Shown here: one piece after another, positions 33,801-45,100 of the stretch | Layout of the letters: each line of letters starts with the position of its first letter | Numbering within the stretch: position 1 is the stretch's first letter | DNA from: Corynespora cassiicola | Lineage: Eukaryota > Ascomycota > Dothideomycetes > Pleosporales > Corynesporascaceae | Direction of reading: 5' to 3' | NCBI GenBank assembly: GCA_022059125.1 | Contig: JAEUWY010000013.1 | Location: 1,054,001-1,118,000, forward strand | Length of the DNA: 64,000 nt | Notes under the pieces: model-generated | What the model was told of the DNA's origin: nothing | What the model saw: only the letters and a program-made list of their open reading frames with translations | Databases searched by the model: none | Program-made: the position numbers and the translations under genes

Positions 33801-36800
33801 GTTTCGAGTTTCGAGTTTCGCGTTCCCTTCATCGCACTTGTCTGGTATACTGTAGTGTCTGACATCGCGACAGGAAACCGTGTATTTCATGTAACTCTGT
33901 AGGAAATTCTGGCCGAAGGTCCGCGAAAGCACGTTGAGATAACGTGCTGCCAGTACCAAAGAAGAAAGACATGCAGGGGCCAATTCCAAGGTTGAGCTCT
34001 CCGGAACCTGCTTCATGGAATCAGCCGTTATTCTTGTGAAACAGATAAAATGCCTGCTCTGATCCTGCTATTTGCGGCATTGTTGGTATATTCCCCGCTG
34101 CTGGGGTTCGTTCTGCCTCACGGAGGTGTTGCGACTTTTGGTACGTCCCGCGAAAAGAATGGTTTTCAACCTCAGGGAACCGTTTTCCGAAATATTGGAC
34201 TATTGCGAATCCTCCCGCCGGAGGCACTTTACAATCGGGCCGGAACCTGGTTCTTACCCCTGCCGGCGGACGCCATCGTCCGACTACTCATACCTTCAGC
34301 TGCTCAACTTCCAGCAGCACCACGCAAATTACATATAGAGAAGACCTAATTATTGAATGGCATGTCATATAATGTGCCCTCCATCAACTATCAGCGCTTC
34401 GCAACTCGGTATTGAAGTTTGCTCATCCGTGCTGTACGGCGCATCTTTCTCGGCCTCACTTCGCAGCGTGCACGACATTAATCAGTGGTATCGATAACGT
34501 TATCAATCCTAGGAAATTTCCTGCTCGGAATGCACGGTGGATCAATAGCAAGAGTCAGTTCGCACAATTCTATTTTGTAACATGACTCTGATGCCTTTCA
34601 GACTGTAACACCCCATCTTCCGCGGTATTCGAGATAGACAACAACATGGGGGGGACTTCTAAGAAAAAAGTATGTGGTTCCCTCTTGTACATCTGCATGT
34701 CCTGGCATGCCTTAATTCTTGAGGATGAAAGTCACCTGGAAATGCAGCGCTATCCGATTCCAACTCTTTTGCTCATGCTTTGCCGCGCCGATACTGTCTC
34801 TCCTCCATAATATTCCTCAACCTTCCTGCCGATTGCTATACTTGAGCCATCATGCTTTACCATGATTCAAGTATGTACATAGACTGATAAACTTTATCGG
34901 ACGAACTCGCAGTTGCAACTGACATCACATATTGTTCTAGATTGATGCTGGACCAGCTAGGCAGGTGGTTGCTCTGTTACGCGGTGCCGGCCAAATGCAG
35001 AGGCTATTGAAACAAAAGCCAATTGAGGATTCGATTGTCGCATCACTGCGCTACAAGTGACATCTCATGATGTGAGGGTATCACCCTGCCATAGCGAACT
35101 ACGCATGTTTCTATGCTCGTTCAGAGAGGATCTACTCTTTAGTATCACTCTCTCAGACGGAAACTGCTTGCGCCTTTTTTAAAAAAAACAAAAAAAAAAC
35201 TTCCCCTTTATCTAAATCCCGCGGAAGCTACGAGAACGGGTCTCAACGGCGACAATCGGGTTGTTGCGCGTTGCATCTAGCTTGGGGCGTCAATCAGACG
35301 ACTGTAAAGTGCGACACCGACTGGAATTAATCAGTGGCCAGGGTCAGTAAAGGTGTAGATGTCGGATGATTATTGATAAATGATAGAACTTTGCTACGAT
35401 AGCCCATGGCCCAGTAAGCCCGTCATCTGAATGGGCTGGAGCCCCACGAGTCTCATCATAATATCCTCAGGCTATTGTTTTCAAAATATCGTCTGCGTTC
35501 TCACCATCAGCCTACTGCTGCGACATGATGCACGCAGGACTGGCGTAAGTTTGTGACTTGCCTGGTTGAGGCCTGCAGTTGTATACTTTAGAACCTGCTA
35601 ACTTGCGCCTAGGACTGCAACGAATTCAACGCCTGACTGATGGCGTCAGGCCGCTGAGACTCAGATCATGGTTCACCACACCTCTCTGATCCGGCACCTA
35701 TACCCCTTGAAGGCCAGATTTTCATACCCACACCGACTTTGAGTCTCAACTGATCTGCATATCCATCTTGTGGATATCGGCCCGAAAGAAACGCAATGCT
35801 GGAACACTGAGGAAGGCAAGGTGCCGACAATGCCGACTGGTCAAGAGCCTGGACTTTGGTTCCCAAATCGTGCGCTGCGTAGCGCAAGACCTCAGCATAG
35901 CATCCGAATGCCTTGAATGGTGTGGCTTTTCTGTCATCTCTTCGAAATTTGCACGCCACGCTCGTATTGCCTCGTGGAATGTCTGCCTCGGGAAGCCGAT
36001 CTGTTCGCCGCGCTCAGTCTTTCGCGCCGGCAGCACGCGCGCCCGCCGATCACTCCCCTCTTTTCCCACAGCCATTTGACGCCGCCTTGACCTCGTGCAC
36101 CCCCCTGCATGCAGGGTCCGTCGCCCAAACGACGAAGCAACCATCTCACCGGCTCGAAACCCACCAGCCTGCAACCTGCAACCTGCAAAAATCTCACTCC
36201 ACCATGACACAAACAACGGCTTCTTCCGCCGCCGATCTCTTGCTTTTTCCCAACGATTTATTTCCGGTCCCCGCGCTCCCGAAATGGGATCGCTACTGTC
36301 CCGAAAATGCCAACTATCCCGTCCGCTAGGAGCCTAGCGTTCCTCCCACGGGGATCAAATGGGCGAAGGGGCATGTGGATAGGGAAATCGATCTACGAGC
36401 CCGGCACACGTTCGGAACTGACCCCCTCCGTAAATGGCAGTACCCATCATCGAAGGCTCAGGGAATCGACATGGAACGATGGCCATGACCCAAAAAGTTA
36501 AGTTGTGAAGTTACAAGGCGTAGCCAAAGCCACCCGCTTCTTCATCTACATGTCGAGTGCATCTGATCGAAACGCATCAAGCGCGATAGCACCGCGACCA
36601 CGCAGACATTTGCGACAGTGCCCACGAGTCGCCACTACTCCCGGAATTTCCCTGTGCCCCTTCGTCTTCGCTCATACGCACGCCTTACGCCCGAGGCCAC
36701 GGCGGTGTCCCTACTACGTGGCATCCGTACAGGCAGAACAGACTAGTGGGACTGGCAGACAGAGCGTCGGCGCCAGCCAGACACCAATCGCATGGATAGT

Positions 36801-38846
36801 CCACGACGTGCAGGAAGCAAAAAATCTCACCCACATCGAGATATTACGCCAAGGAGATGGCCTCCGCATCAAACACGTCGTATGCTCCCCTCACTCGCTG
36901 CCACTGCGTACGCATTCAAACACGTTATGCAGGAAAACCGCTGCACAGGCGTATCCTACACGACTTCTCTGGATGTTCATAACCACCACATCCTCATTCA
37001 CCGGAGCGCCCGACGGGGATCCTAGGTCCAGCTTCGGCACGGTATAGCCAGACAGCCATTCACTTCTTTCCTTGGCCCGGCCTTGGGGAAACATGGTTAG
37101 ATGAGGTTGCGTTTTCCGCTGGCGGGTGAGTGGGCGAGCAGCGGCAGCGGTGGGCCCCTACGCTCGACGGACCGCGTACGCGAGTCCCGCGTTCCGTGTC
37201 TTCCATCTCTGAGCGAGTGCGCGCGCACCTTTCCTTTCCCCGCCAGCCCGCTCCGAGCCTTGGCCTTCGCTCAATCGTTGGTCCGCGCCCCGGCGTTTAG
37301 GCAAAGTAGATGACGGGTGGGTATGTTGCGGGCTGGACCTTTCGGGGTGTGGAGCTTGCCTTTGGATTCGGCGCGTGTAGGGCGTGTACGTGTGCCGTTT
37401 ATTAGAAATGCAATGCTCCCGCTATGCATTGCACGCTGCGTACAGGCTTCCGCTAGATTTGCGACTAGGTGCTGAGTTGCAGATGCGTCGTGTGCGCCAT
37501 GAAGCCAACGTTGCCCATCTTTCCAGAGGCTGCCCGCTGCCGATGGTTGAGGTGTGCAGCGGCCGATGGTGCAAGCCAACCAGCCAGCCATTAGGGCGCA
37601 CTATGCCCCTTCTCCTCACCCTCCCTCTCCCACCTCCAATCGACAATTCGACTACCGGTTTCCCGCGCTACGCCTTGTACTTATCTACATTTGTACTGAA
37701 AGTACGCTGACGGCGGCACGTGTTCGACAGCCCTTAGCGTACCACCGTCCCATCGCGTCACAGGGTAGATCTGGCAAACGTAGATGCGGCGCCGTCTACG
37801 TGTTCATGCAGAGCGCGCGGCCGCACGCTCGCGCTGCGGTTAGAGAGCTTGTGGCTGAAATGACATGTGTGTTTTCGTTCTTTCGGCCGTGGTACGGTAT
37901 CCTAAGGTCGTGACATGGTAATCGGCACACAAGCATGCATTTCTCCATCTCTGGTTCACAAACCGCGACTATCGCATCCCCTGCCCTGCCCTGCCCACCC
38001 ACCACTCATGTTCGGAAATCAATACATAGTCGAACCTTTCATCATCGCAACGCACTGTTCGTGCCCCCCTCCTCTTGGGAACTAACTAGCTAGCCGCTTT
38101 TTGCGCTTGAGTTGTACTCGGCTCCCGACTTCCACACGACGATGCATTGTCTAGCTCTTGATTTCCGACCCTGACCTTTTTTTTCCCCCTTCCCCCCAAT
38201 TCTAATCTAATCTAGCTAAAGGGCGGAGAGAAAGCTTAGGCGGAGAGGCATGTGCGGCTGAGGAAGAGCAGGGATTACTCATCGTGGCGTCGCGGGGCTG
38301 GGGGCTCGTTTTGGGGGCGGCAGCCGACAGGGTTTTGGGCTAAGGGCTCTGGCTCTGGATGGATATGTGGATCGGGGAAGGGGGAAAGAGAAAGGGGATG
38401 GGTGACCGGGCGTTTGGGTGGGGTGGACGGGAGGGCTTTGTGCAGGTGAGGCGAGTGGTTCGGTGGAGGAAAGGGGGCCGCGGTACCGGAGTGGTATGAG
38501 GATGTGCTCGTGGTGCTGTGAGTTTGAAATGTGGTTCTTTGGGGGGAGAGAGGGGGGAGGGGATCGACGGGGCACGGGCGGGGAATGGTGGTGAACGGGA
38601 GATCTCAGAGTCAGTGCGAGGCTAGAGGCCAATGAAGGGTCTGTTCGACGAGGAACATGATACAGTCCTTTCTCTCGATTATTTAACGCTTCATAAAAGA
38701 CGAAAGGGAATTTAATCATTGATCACTGGCCATTTCCTAAAGGGCACGCAAGATTAATGATAAAGCGCAATGAAGACTAGGGACTCCAGAAAGCACAAGA
38801 CACCCAAAGGGCTTTTTTTCTTAAAAAAAAAAAAAGATAGACTACT
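30896..38846. other. 8-kb gene-poor region upstream of the zinc-module gene
   Basis: The first 1.5 kb is GC-rich, with long frames open on both strands but no coding character. From about 33 kb the DNA is less GC-rich, and between 34,350 and 35,665 there is not even a 60-codon frame. A 99-codon frame at 34,050-34,349 begins with a signal-peptide-like sequence but has no other support. C/G-rich runs around 38,300-38,580 and T/A-homopolymers at 35,175-35,205 and 38,813-38,835 are present. No RNA gene or transposon was recognised. Confidence 0.45.
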
Positions 38847-38849
38847 TTA

Positions 38850-40871
38850 CATGATGGTCCACAATCCAGCCTTTTTAGTTTTTGTGGGGAAACAAGAATA
38901 CCAAGTGATCGAAACCAGTGCTCTTCTTGAACAGTGAGCGAGCCTAGTTGTCAAGTTCAAGCGGAAAGCTGCTCCAACTCTCCAGTCAAGTAATCTTTGT
39001 TCCCGGCCATAAAGACTACCATACCTCTGCAGATACACCATCTCCCATGGTGCTCTTATTTTCAAGCCAAGGTCCATCAAAGCTATCCAATCTCTTGAAA
39101 TCTCAGGGTTTGTCATCCCGTAGCTCGCGGAAAGTGACATAATCAAATCAATGGCGCTTTTGAGAACCCCACTTACATGGACGGCTACAAAAGAGAGCAT
39201 CCATAGCCTCAACCATCTCGTAATGTCCAAGCACTTTGTCTATGTAGGTTTTCAATCTGAATGTAAGCTCTCTCTGATTTGTAGAATTTCTTGTAGACAA
39301 TATGGCGTTGAGGATCAAACGAACAAGCGGGGTATCGACTACAGCATTGAAGAGGCGTGTGTGTAGCCGACAAATCATATCCTTGCAATGCTGCTCTTCC
39401 GATATCTCGTTTCCATGCTCACCGGATTCTTTTGCTGGATGATGAGTACAGTCCAGTAACAAGTGAAGCTTTATCAACTGGTGAAGTCGACCTGGTGATT
39501 TATACAGCTGTACTTCTGTTGAATCTCCTTGCGTTTGCTATAGATACAAATTCAGCTCCTCGAGCTTTGAGCAATGATTTGAAAGCGATTCGATATCTTC
39601 AATAGCTACCGAAAAGTGATCCATTCTGGAGTCAGGGGCACAACAATATCCATCCGGGATGAAACTAAACTTTCGTAGGGTGCTGCCATAACTAGATGCT
39701 ACAGAGAAAAAGTATATCTTGTGAACATCGCCTGTGAGGTCCAAGTGGGTGAGTGGTGGTAGTAGTTCAATGAGACGGAGCATAGCCGGCATCTCTCCAA
39801 GACCATTGCTTGCACGCGACACTACTCCTAGCCTCAGGCTAACGCAAGCTAATAAGACCTTCAGTTGCAGCCAGTTCAGCCAGAGCTTCCACCACGGACT
39901 CTTCAAAAGCGCTCATTGCGGAAAATAAGCGTGGGGATGGGAAATGGACAACCTGGGACCATCTATTTATATCATCGTCAGGTCTCGGGGCTGTGGGGTA
40001 GAGCCCATCGAGTCGATTTTGGGACTTTTTTTGATATTTTTCACTGTGGATTTTGTCGTCGTTTTGTTCTGGAAACTGCCGCCAGACTGCACCGTCCTCA
40101 GGACCACTGTGGAACGCTGCAGGAGTCATCACAAGATATGAACCTTTATGGACCCAAATTTACTTCAGATTTAGACTAAAGCCCGAAACCATGTCTAACA
40201 GGGCCTCTAAATTCAACCCAACTCTGTCATGCAGGAGAGCAGAGTTGTATCGGAGCAAGACACTGTATAATATTAGCGACTTCTCTAGAAGAGCTTCCTC
40301 TGGATCTACGTGATATCGCTAGTAGAGATGGACGTAGAGAGACCGTAGGCTGAATTTGCCAACATGAAGGCGAAGTTTAGGGTAATTGCGCCCGAGGGCT
40401 GACAGTAAACACAGGAGAAGCTGTGTGTCATTGTTCCTGACAAAGTTCTTGAGTCTAGTGAGACGATGAATTAGGTTGATGAGAGGGGCCATAGATGCTT
40501 CTAGGCAGAGTTTTTGCTGGTTTGTAAGGGGGTACTCGACATGGTTGAATGCCGTATCCTCCATAGTGGGTACCATACAAAAGCTGTCAAATTAGGGTTT
40601 AAAGTTCATCTTTTTAGCCAATTGTAGTCAGTTCATTGTCGTTCTTGCTTTATGGTCTTTGCGACGGAAAAACCCCATGTTGCATTCCTCGGCTTCTCCA
40701 GAGCAGGGCATGCGTCCCACGACCTTTAACTTTTGCACGTATCTCAAACCATCTTCACCAAAAGATGCTTGCCCAAGGAAAAGAGTAAAGGGATTCGCTT
40801 TAGGGTTCAAAAGGGTCTTCTAACAGGAATAAGAAAAAATTTCCGAGAATTTCTTGAGGAAATGGTTCCAT
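38850..40871 (-). pseudogene. decayed F-box / leucine-rich-repeat-type gene with many stop codons
   Basis: A start at 40,871 gives MEPFPQEILGNFFLFLL, an F-box-like beginning, then a stop. Below it, frames on the same strand continue one protein-like reading. In 40,810-40,628 there is FLGQASFGEDGLRYVQKLKVV. In 40,576-39,839 there is PLINLIHRLTRLKNF, then LEALLDMVSGFSLNLK. In 39,906-39,538 there is LRLIELLPPLTHLDLTG, then CSKLEELNLYL. In 39,540-39,148 and on to about 38,850 the reading goes on. In-frame stops interrupt it at 40,321-40,319 (TAG), 40,162-40,160 (TAA) and 39,540-39,538 (TAG), with more TGA/TAG below 39,150, and there is a frame change near 39,840. The pattern resembles fungal F-box proteins with a leucine-rich C-terminal half. 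The stops are compatible with C-to-T changes of CAG, CAA or CGA codons. The locus is AT-richer than its neighbours. Confidence 0.6.
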
Positions 40872-41209
40872 GGTGTAGGTGTGTTTGGCCATCGCTGAGT
40901 GGGTGTGAGCCAGAAATGGCTGAGAAAAGAAAGTCAAGAACAATCGGGGGTGATGACTTTAGAATATGAAGTAGCAAGTATGCAAAAAGCATAGACATAG
41001 AATATTGAGACGAAGCTGTATCTATGTAGTACATCAGGCAAAGTTCATACAAATTTCGGAGGACGACTCCGTCGACCGTTCTGCAAAAGCATGCGAGGTT
41101 GATCCTAGCGCCTTGGCACCAGAAGCAAACAATGACGTCGCGTCTTTCATCCATCCCAAGTCTACACTTTTCGAGATCCACTCCAATTGCCCCCCTCAAC
41201 AAATCCACC
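40872..41209. other. promoter region between the F-box relic and the thioredoxin gene
   Basis: The two genes point away from each other here. A long minus-strand frame is open through 40,807-41,259, but its 5' part is antisense to the thioredoxin gene and it looks like chance. No specific site was recognised. Confidence 0.4.
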
Positions 41210-41827
41210 ATGCTTCCCCGACCGGCTCTCTTCCGCCTGACCCTTCGAGTCCCCCTCAACTACCGAACCTTCCTGACGGGCTCCTCAACGCGCTCCAAAC
41301 AAAACCGCATCTTTGACAACATCCGCCGACCAGACGAACTGCACAACCTCACGCTCCTCTCGGCCGCCGATAACCGTCCTCTAATCACGCTCTGGAGCGC
41401 ATCATGGTGCGCGACGTGCCAAACGGTGAAGCCCCTCGTCAAGGGTCTAATTGAGGAAGGCGTTGGCGAGGCCGAAGGCGGCTTGGGATTCGCAGAGGTG
41501 GAGTTGGACAGCACCTTGATCGGAGATCTGGGCGTCAAGTACATGGTCAGTTGAACGGCCGCGACCCGGCGATTGGGCATCTACCCCAAACTTTTATTTT
41601 ATTTTTGCCCGCGGAACGGACTAGAGGCTGATGTAAGACATGGGGTCTAGATTGCGAGCATGCCTACGTTGTTGGCGTTCAGTCGCCAGGAGGCGCAGCT
41701 GGAGACCAAGGTCACGCGGCCCGATCAAATGCGGAGCAAGGACTTCTTGCGCGACTGGTTGTTGAGCGAGGCGCGGAGGGGTGGGAGAGCTGGAGGGGCG
41801 GGTGGAAGCCTGTTTGGGTGGAGGTAG
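41210..41827 (+). CDS. thioredoxin-domain protein with CATC active site, probably mitochondrial
   Basis: Exons 41,210-41,545 and 41,651-41,827 are joined across a 105-bp intron (GTCAGT..CTAG) and give 170 aa. The first 30 residues (MLPRPALFRLTLRVPLNYRTF) are Arg-rich without acidic residues, which suggests mitochondrial import. The thioredoxin core follows: LITLWSASWCATCQTVKPL with active-site C67-A-T-C70 instead of CGPC, then FAEVELDS, then the cis-proline loop SMPTLLAF with P117. The extended C-terminal tail is Gly/Arg-rich and ends LFGWR. Both redox cysteines are present, so oxidoreductase activity is likely, but the altered dipeptide should change the redox potential. The ATG at 41,210 follows CCACC. 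The tail is short of a canonical last helix, so partner specificity is uncertain. Confidence 0.8.
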
Positions 41828-42130
41828 ATTCTGCGATGGTGTTGAACCGGTAATGCAGTGGCGTTAGCACATGCCTACGGGCGCTCGATTTGAGTGGGTC
41901 GGCAAAAGGTGTGAGATTGCGTCTTCTCTGAACCGGGTGTGGGAACTGACGCGATTACAGGGCTGAGACGAGGGACGCACCTGTGCGACCATGGCAGTTT
42001 GCGCGTCGGCTTCCAAAGATTATCGGAGTGTATTATACGTGTATTTCATGAGAGGGAAATCTTACAAGATGGCAATGTGGGAAAACAATAATCACAACCA
42101 TAGAGCTGAAAAAAGGAAAAAAAAATCGTC
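41828..42130. other. convergent intergenic spacer
   Basis: 3' flanks of the thioredoxin gene and the C48 gene. It ends in a short A-rich run. Nothing else was seen. Confidence 0.5.
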
Positions 42131-45100
42131 CTAATCGAAGGACATCCAGTCTCCCAAAAAGTCCAACGCCGAATCGCTCTCAATCGCCCTTCGGAGCTCT
42201 GATGAACTCGGAATGTTGATGGCAATTGATTTGATCTGAGAAAGTTTCACGTTGCTGTCCCGATTAGATGGAACAGCAAACCCCAACTTCTCATCTTGCT
42301 CGATCATGGCCTGTACGGTTCTTTGCAGCTCATCTTTATCCATCCAAATTCCCGTCGGCTCAAACCGGCGATCCAAAGGAACTTTCCCAGAGGTCTCCTC
42401 CAGCACCAGCCTCCTGCTGATGAAGTACGCGGCCACGGCCTTCCAACCCAAGACGCCCTCCAGTGCGCACGTAACAAGGAAATGTATGCCCTCATACATA
42501 TCTGTGTCGAACCTGAAGTCTTGGACATTGGGACTTAGCCCCATGGCGAGGATCCACGCATTGGCAATAACATGCCAACCGCACGTGGTGCTTGAGTCCG
42601 ACCCAAGAGCTTGCTCGGCCACCTTGACGTGTCTGAACTTGCCGTCAAATTTAGGCTTCTGGTCCGGACTGCCGGATCCCAACCATGAGAGGCCCGTTAC
42701 GATGCGCTCAATGGTTGCGTACGTGTATGATCGCACGTCTTCGAAATATTCGGGCATGTTGTCGAGGAAGTAGATGCTGACTTGAGGGCCTGTTTCTCCC
42801 TGATCAGGGCTGGGCTGCTCTTCTTGGACGAGAGCGAGAAGGTGGTGGTCCCTGGGTGGCATGTATCTGTCACCATGTCTGCGCGCTCGTATCTCTGCGA
42901 CTTCCTTGTTGAAGTTGCCTGTCATTGCTAGGGGGATGAACCAGCATCGCCTGGGCCTGGCAACTCTGATCGTATCGAGTACCGCGTGTGGTCCGCCGCT
43001 TCCGAAATCTTTATGTCGTGCAGCTATAAGGTCCACATCCCTGGCCAGTGCGAACCCTCTAGTAGGGCCATTCTTGTTCTTGTTCTGGAGCGCGTCGATG
43101 GGCTTCAAGACTGCCGCTATGGCGAGCATGATTTGGTGGTGACTCAGCATACCTGCGTTCCACCTCTCGACTGTTGTAGGCTGTTCCAATGAGCCCCGGC
43201 GAGGTCGATTCCTTTCGCTCTCCCACAGTTTCTTTTCTAACCGCACTTTGACCTTTTCAAAATACAGGTAGGCTTTTGACTTTTCTTGAAATCTTTTGGC
43301 TTGCATCTTCGCCTTCCAATTGCCGTTGGTGGATTGGAAATCTGGAGATGGCTTGAGTTTGAGGACCTGGGTAGATTCTGTTTGCAATTCCCATCGATGC
43401 GGATGCGAACTTAAGTTGTGAATTACTTGGTATGAAAAGAATGTCCGATTGGCAGAAACATCCAGCACTGATTTTTCTCCTTTGCCCTGTTCTTCAGCGC
43501 AAATTCGATCGAAGAATGCTGAAAAAGACATGTTGTCGAGAGATTCTTGCGTCTTTTGAAACCGCCGAGATGGGGGAACAGTGCTGCCAGGCATAACGTA
43601 GTCGTGGCACCTCAGGAATGCGTATATGAGCTTCCAATCTGCAAAACCAGCACGAGCAGATAGTATGATCCGTCTCAGCTGGGGGTGGATCTCTTTGAGT
43701 TTAGCGGCTTGGAAATTTGTGTTCAGCTCCAGGCCCATAGCCAGTGCCCAACCATTGAGTATGGTATAATAGCCACACCCCCAATCATCAGTCTGTTGCA
43801 CACACTGGACTGATCTAAATTTATGGGGGACCTCCACGTTCTCCTCATTACCGTGTTCATACCAATGATTGATCGTGACAAAATGCCATATTAGATTGTA
43901 CAGTGCTGAACGCTCCTCTGGGAGGTAGACGCCCCTCTTAGAATCAAGGTTATATAGGGTAATGTCGCTGTCTTCGTCGTACTGTACTACAAACAGTGTA
44001 CTGTGATTAGCATGTGTGACTGCAGTTATCAGGGGCCTACCGGGACGAATTGCTCTCGAACATCCCTCAACCTTGGATAGAATTGGGTGGAGTATGCTGA
44101 ATCCTTGGCTGTCTTCCTGCATGGCGGTTATTGCCATGGTAACAGAGCCAATAGTATAGATCAAGTCTTCTTCTGCCAGCCACTTCCCTTTAACAAGTTC
44201 GTTCGTCATGGCCTGTATTCGCTTGTCACTGCTCCAATTGCCTTCAGTTTTCATCAACTCTTGCAGTCTTTCCCCAAGATATTTGCATGGATCAAAATCA
44301 TCAGGAAGATCATCGTCAATCCTGGCCTCAGCCTTTGTGTAAGCAAGAGGATATTTCAATGGCTCGGGAGGTGGTCTTGGGCGCTGTAGGTCTTCAAGAA
44401 TTTGCTTTGCGGACTCCTCTGATAGATCTGGCGACCAGCGTCCGATCCGAATAAGATCTAATAAAGGACCCATCTTGAAAGCTTCAGAGTAAAGATCTGC
44501 CTGGAATTCTTCATCGTGACGCTGACCTTGATTGGAGGGGTTAAACCGGACTTGTCTCATGGCATCATCACTCGATGATAGGTCTGTCGCTCGCAGATTG
44601 TCATCTGCATTGATTTCTCCGGCTAGCAACAAGTCCGCAGACGTGTTTGTGAGCCAAAATTTCGCATCTTCAGGGGTCGAGGTTTCTTTGATGAATCCAT
44701 GGCAGCGGAAGAATGTAAAAAGAAGTTTCCAGTCTACAGTCGCACACTGACCGACGAGCTTGAAGATTGTGAGAGCGTCTTCATAAAACTGGTAATCTTT
44801 GCTATTTTTGACCCTGAAGTCTGCGTCTGTTGTAAATCCCATGGCCATGGCCCAGGCATATAGGATGACAAAATAGGTGCTGTGGATTGCATCCTTCTGC
44901 TGAGGAAAACGGACCCAGGTGGCATGTCTGGGCCAGATGTTCGGAACTTCCGAGTTTTCAATGTAATTTGGTATTGGATACATCCAGCCACAGGAGATGT
45001 GCTCGACTACCCGGCGGTAAATTCGATCCCGAATATCTCTGGTCGCGCTCCAATGCATTGGATCCAAGATTTGCAGCTCGATTCCCGAGGCAGCGTATCT

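Noticed and set aside
34050..34349. 99-codon frame with a signal-peptide-like start (MPALILLFAALLVYS)
   Set aside because: Isolated, no cysteines or conserved motif, in a region with no other coding signal; a small secreted protein cannot be excluded but is not supported.
40102..40163. A GTAAAT..CACAG intron that would remove the TAA stop of the F-box relic
   Set aside because: The sequence between continues a sensible frame (IWVHKGSYLV), and the TAG 157 bp upstream cannot be spliced away, so the gene is broken either way.
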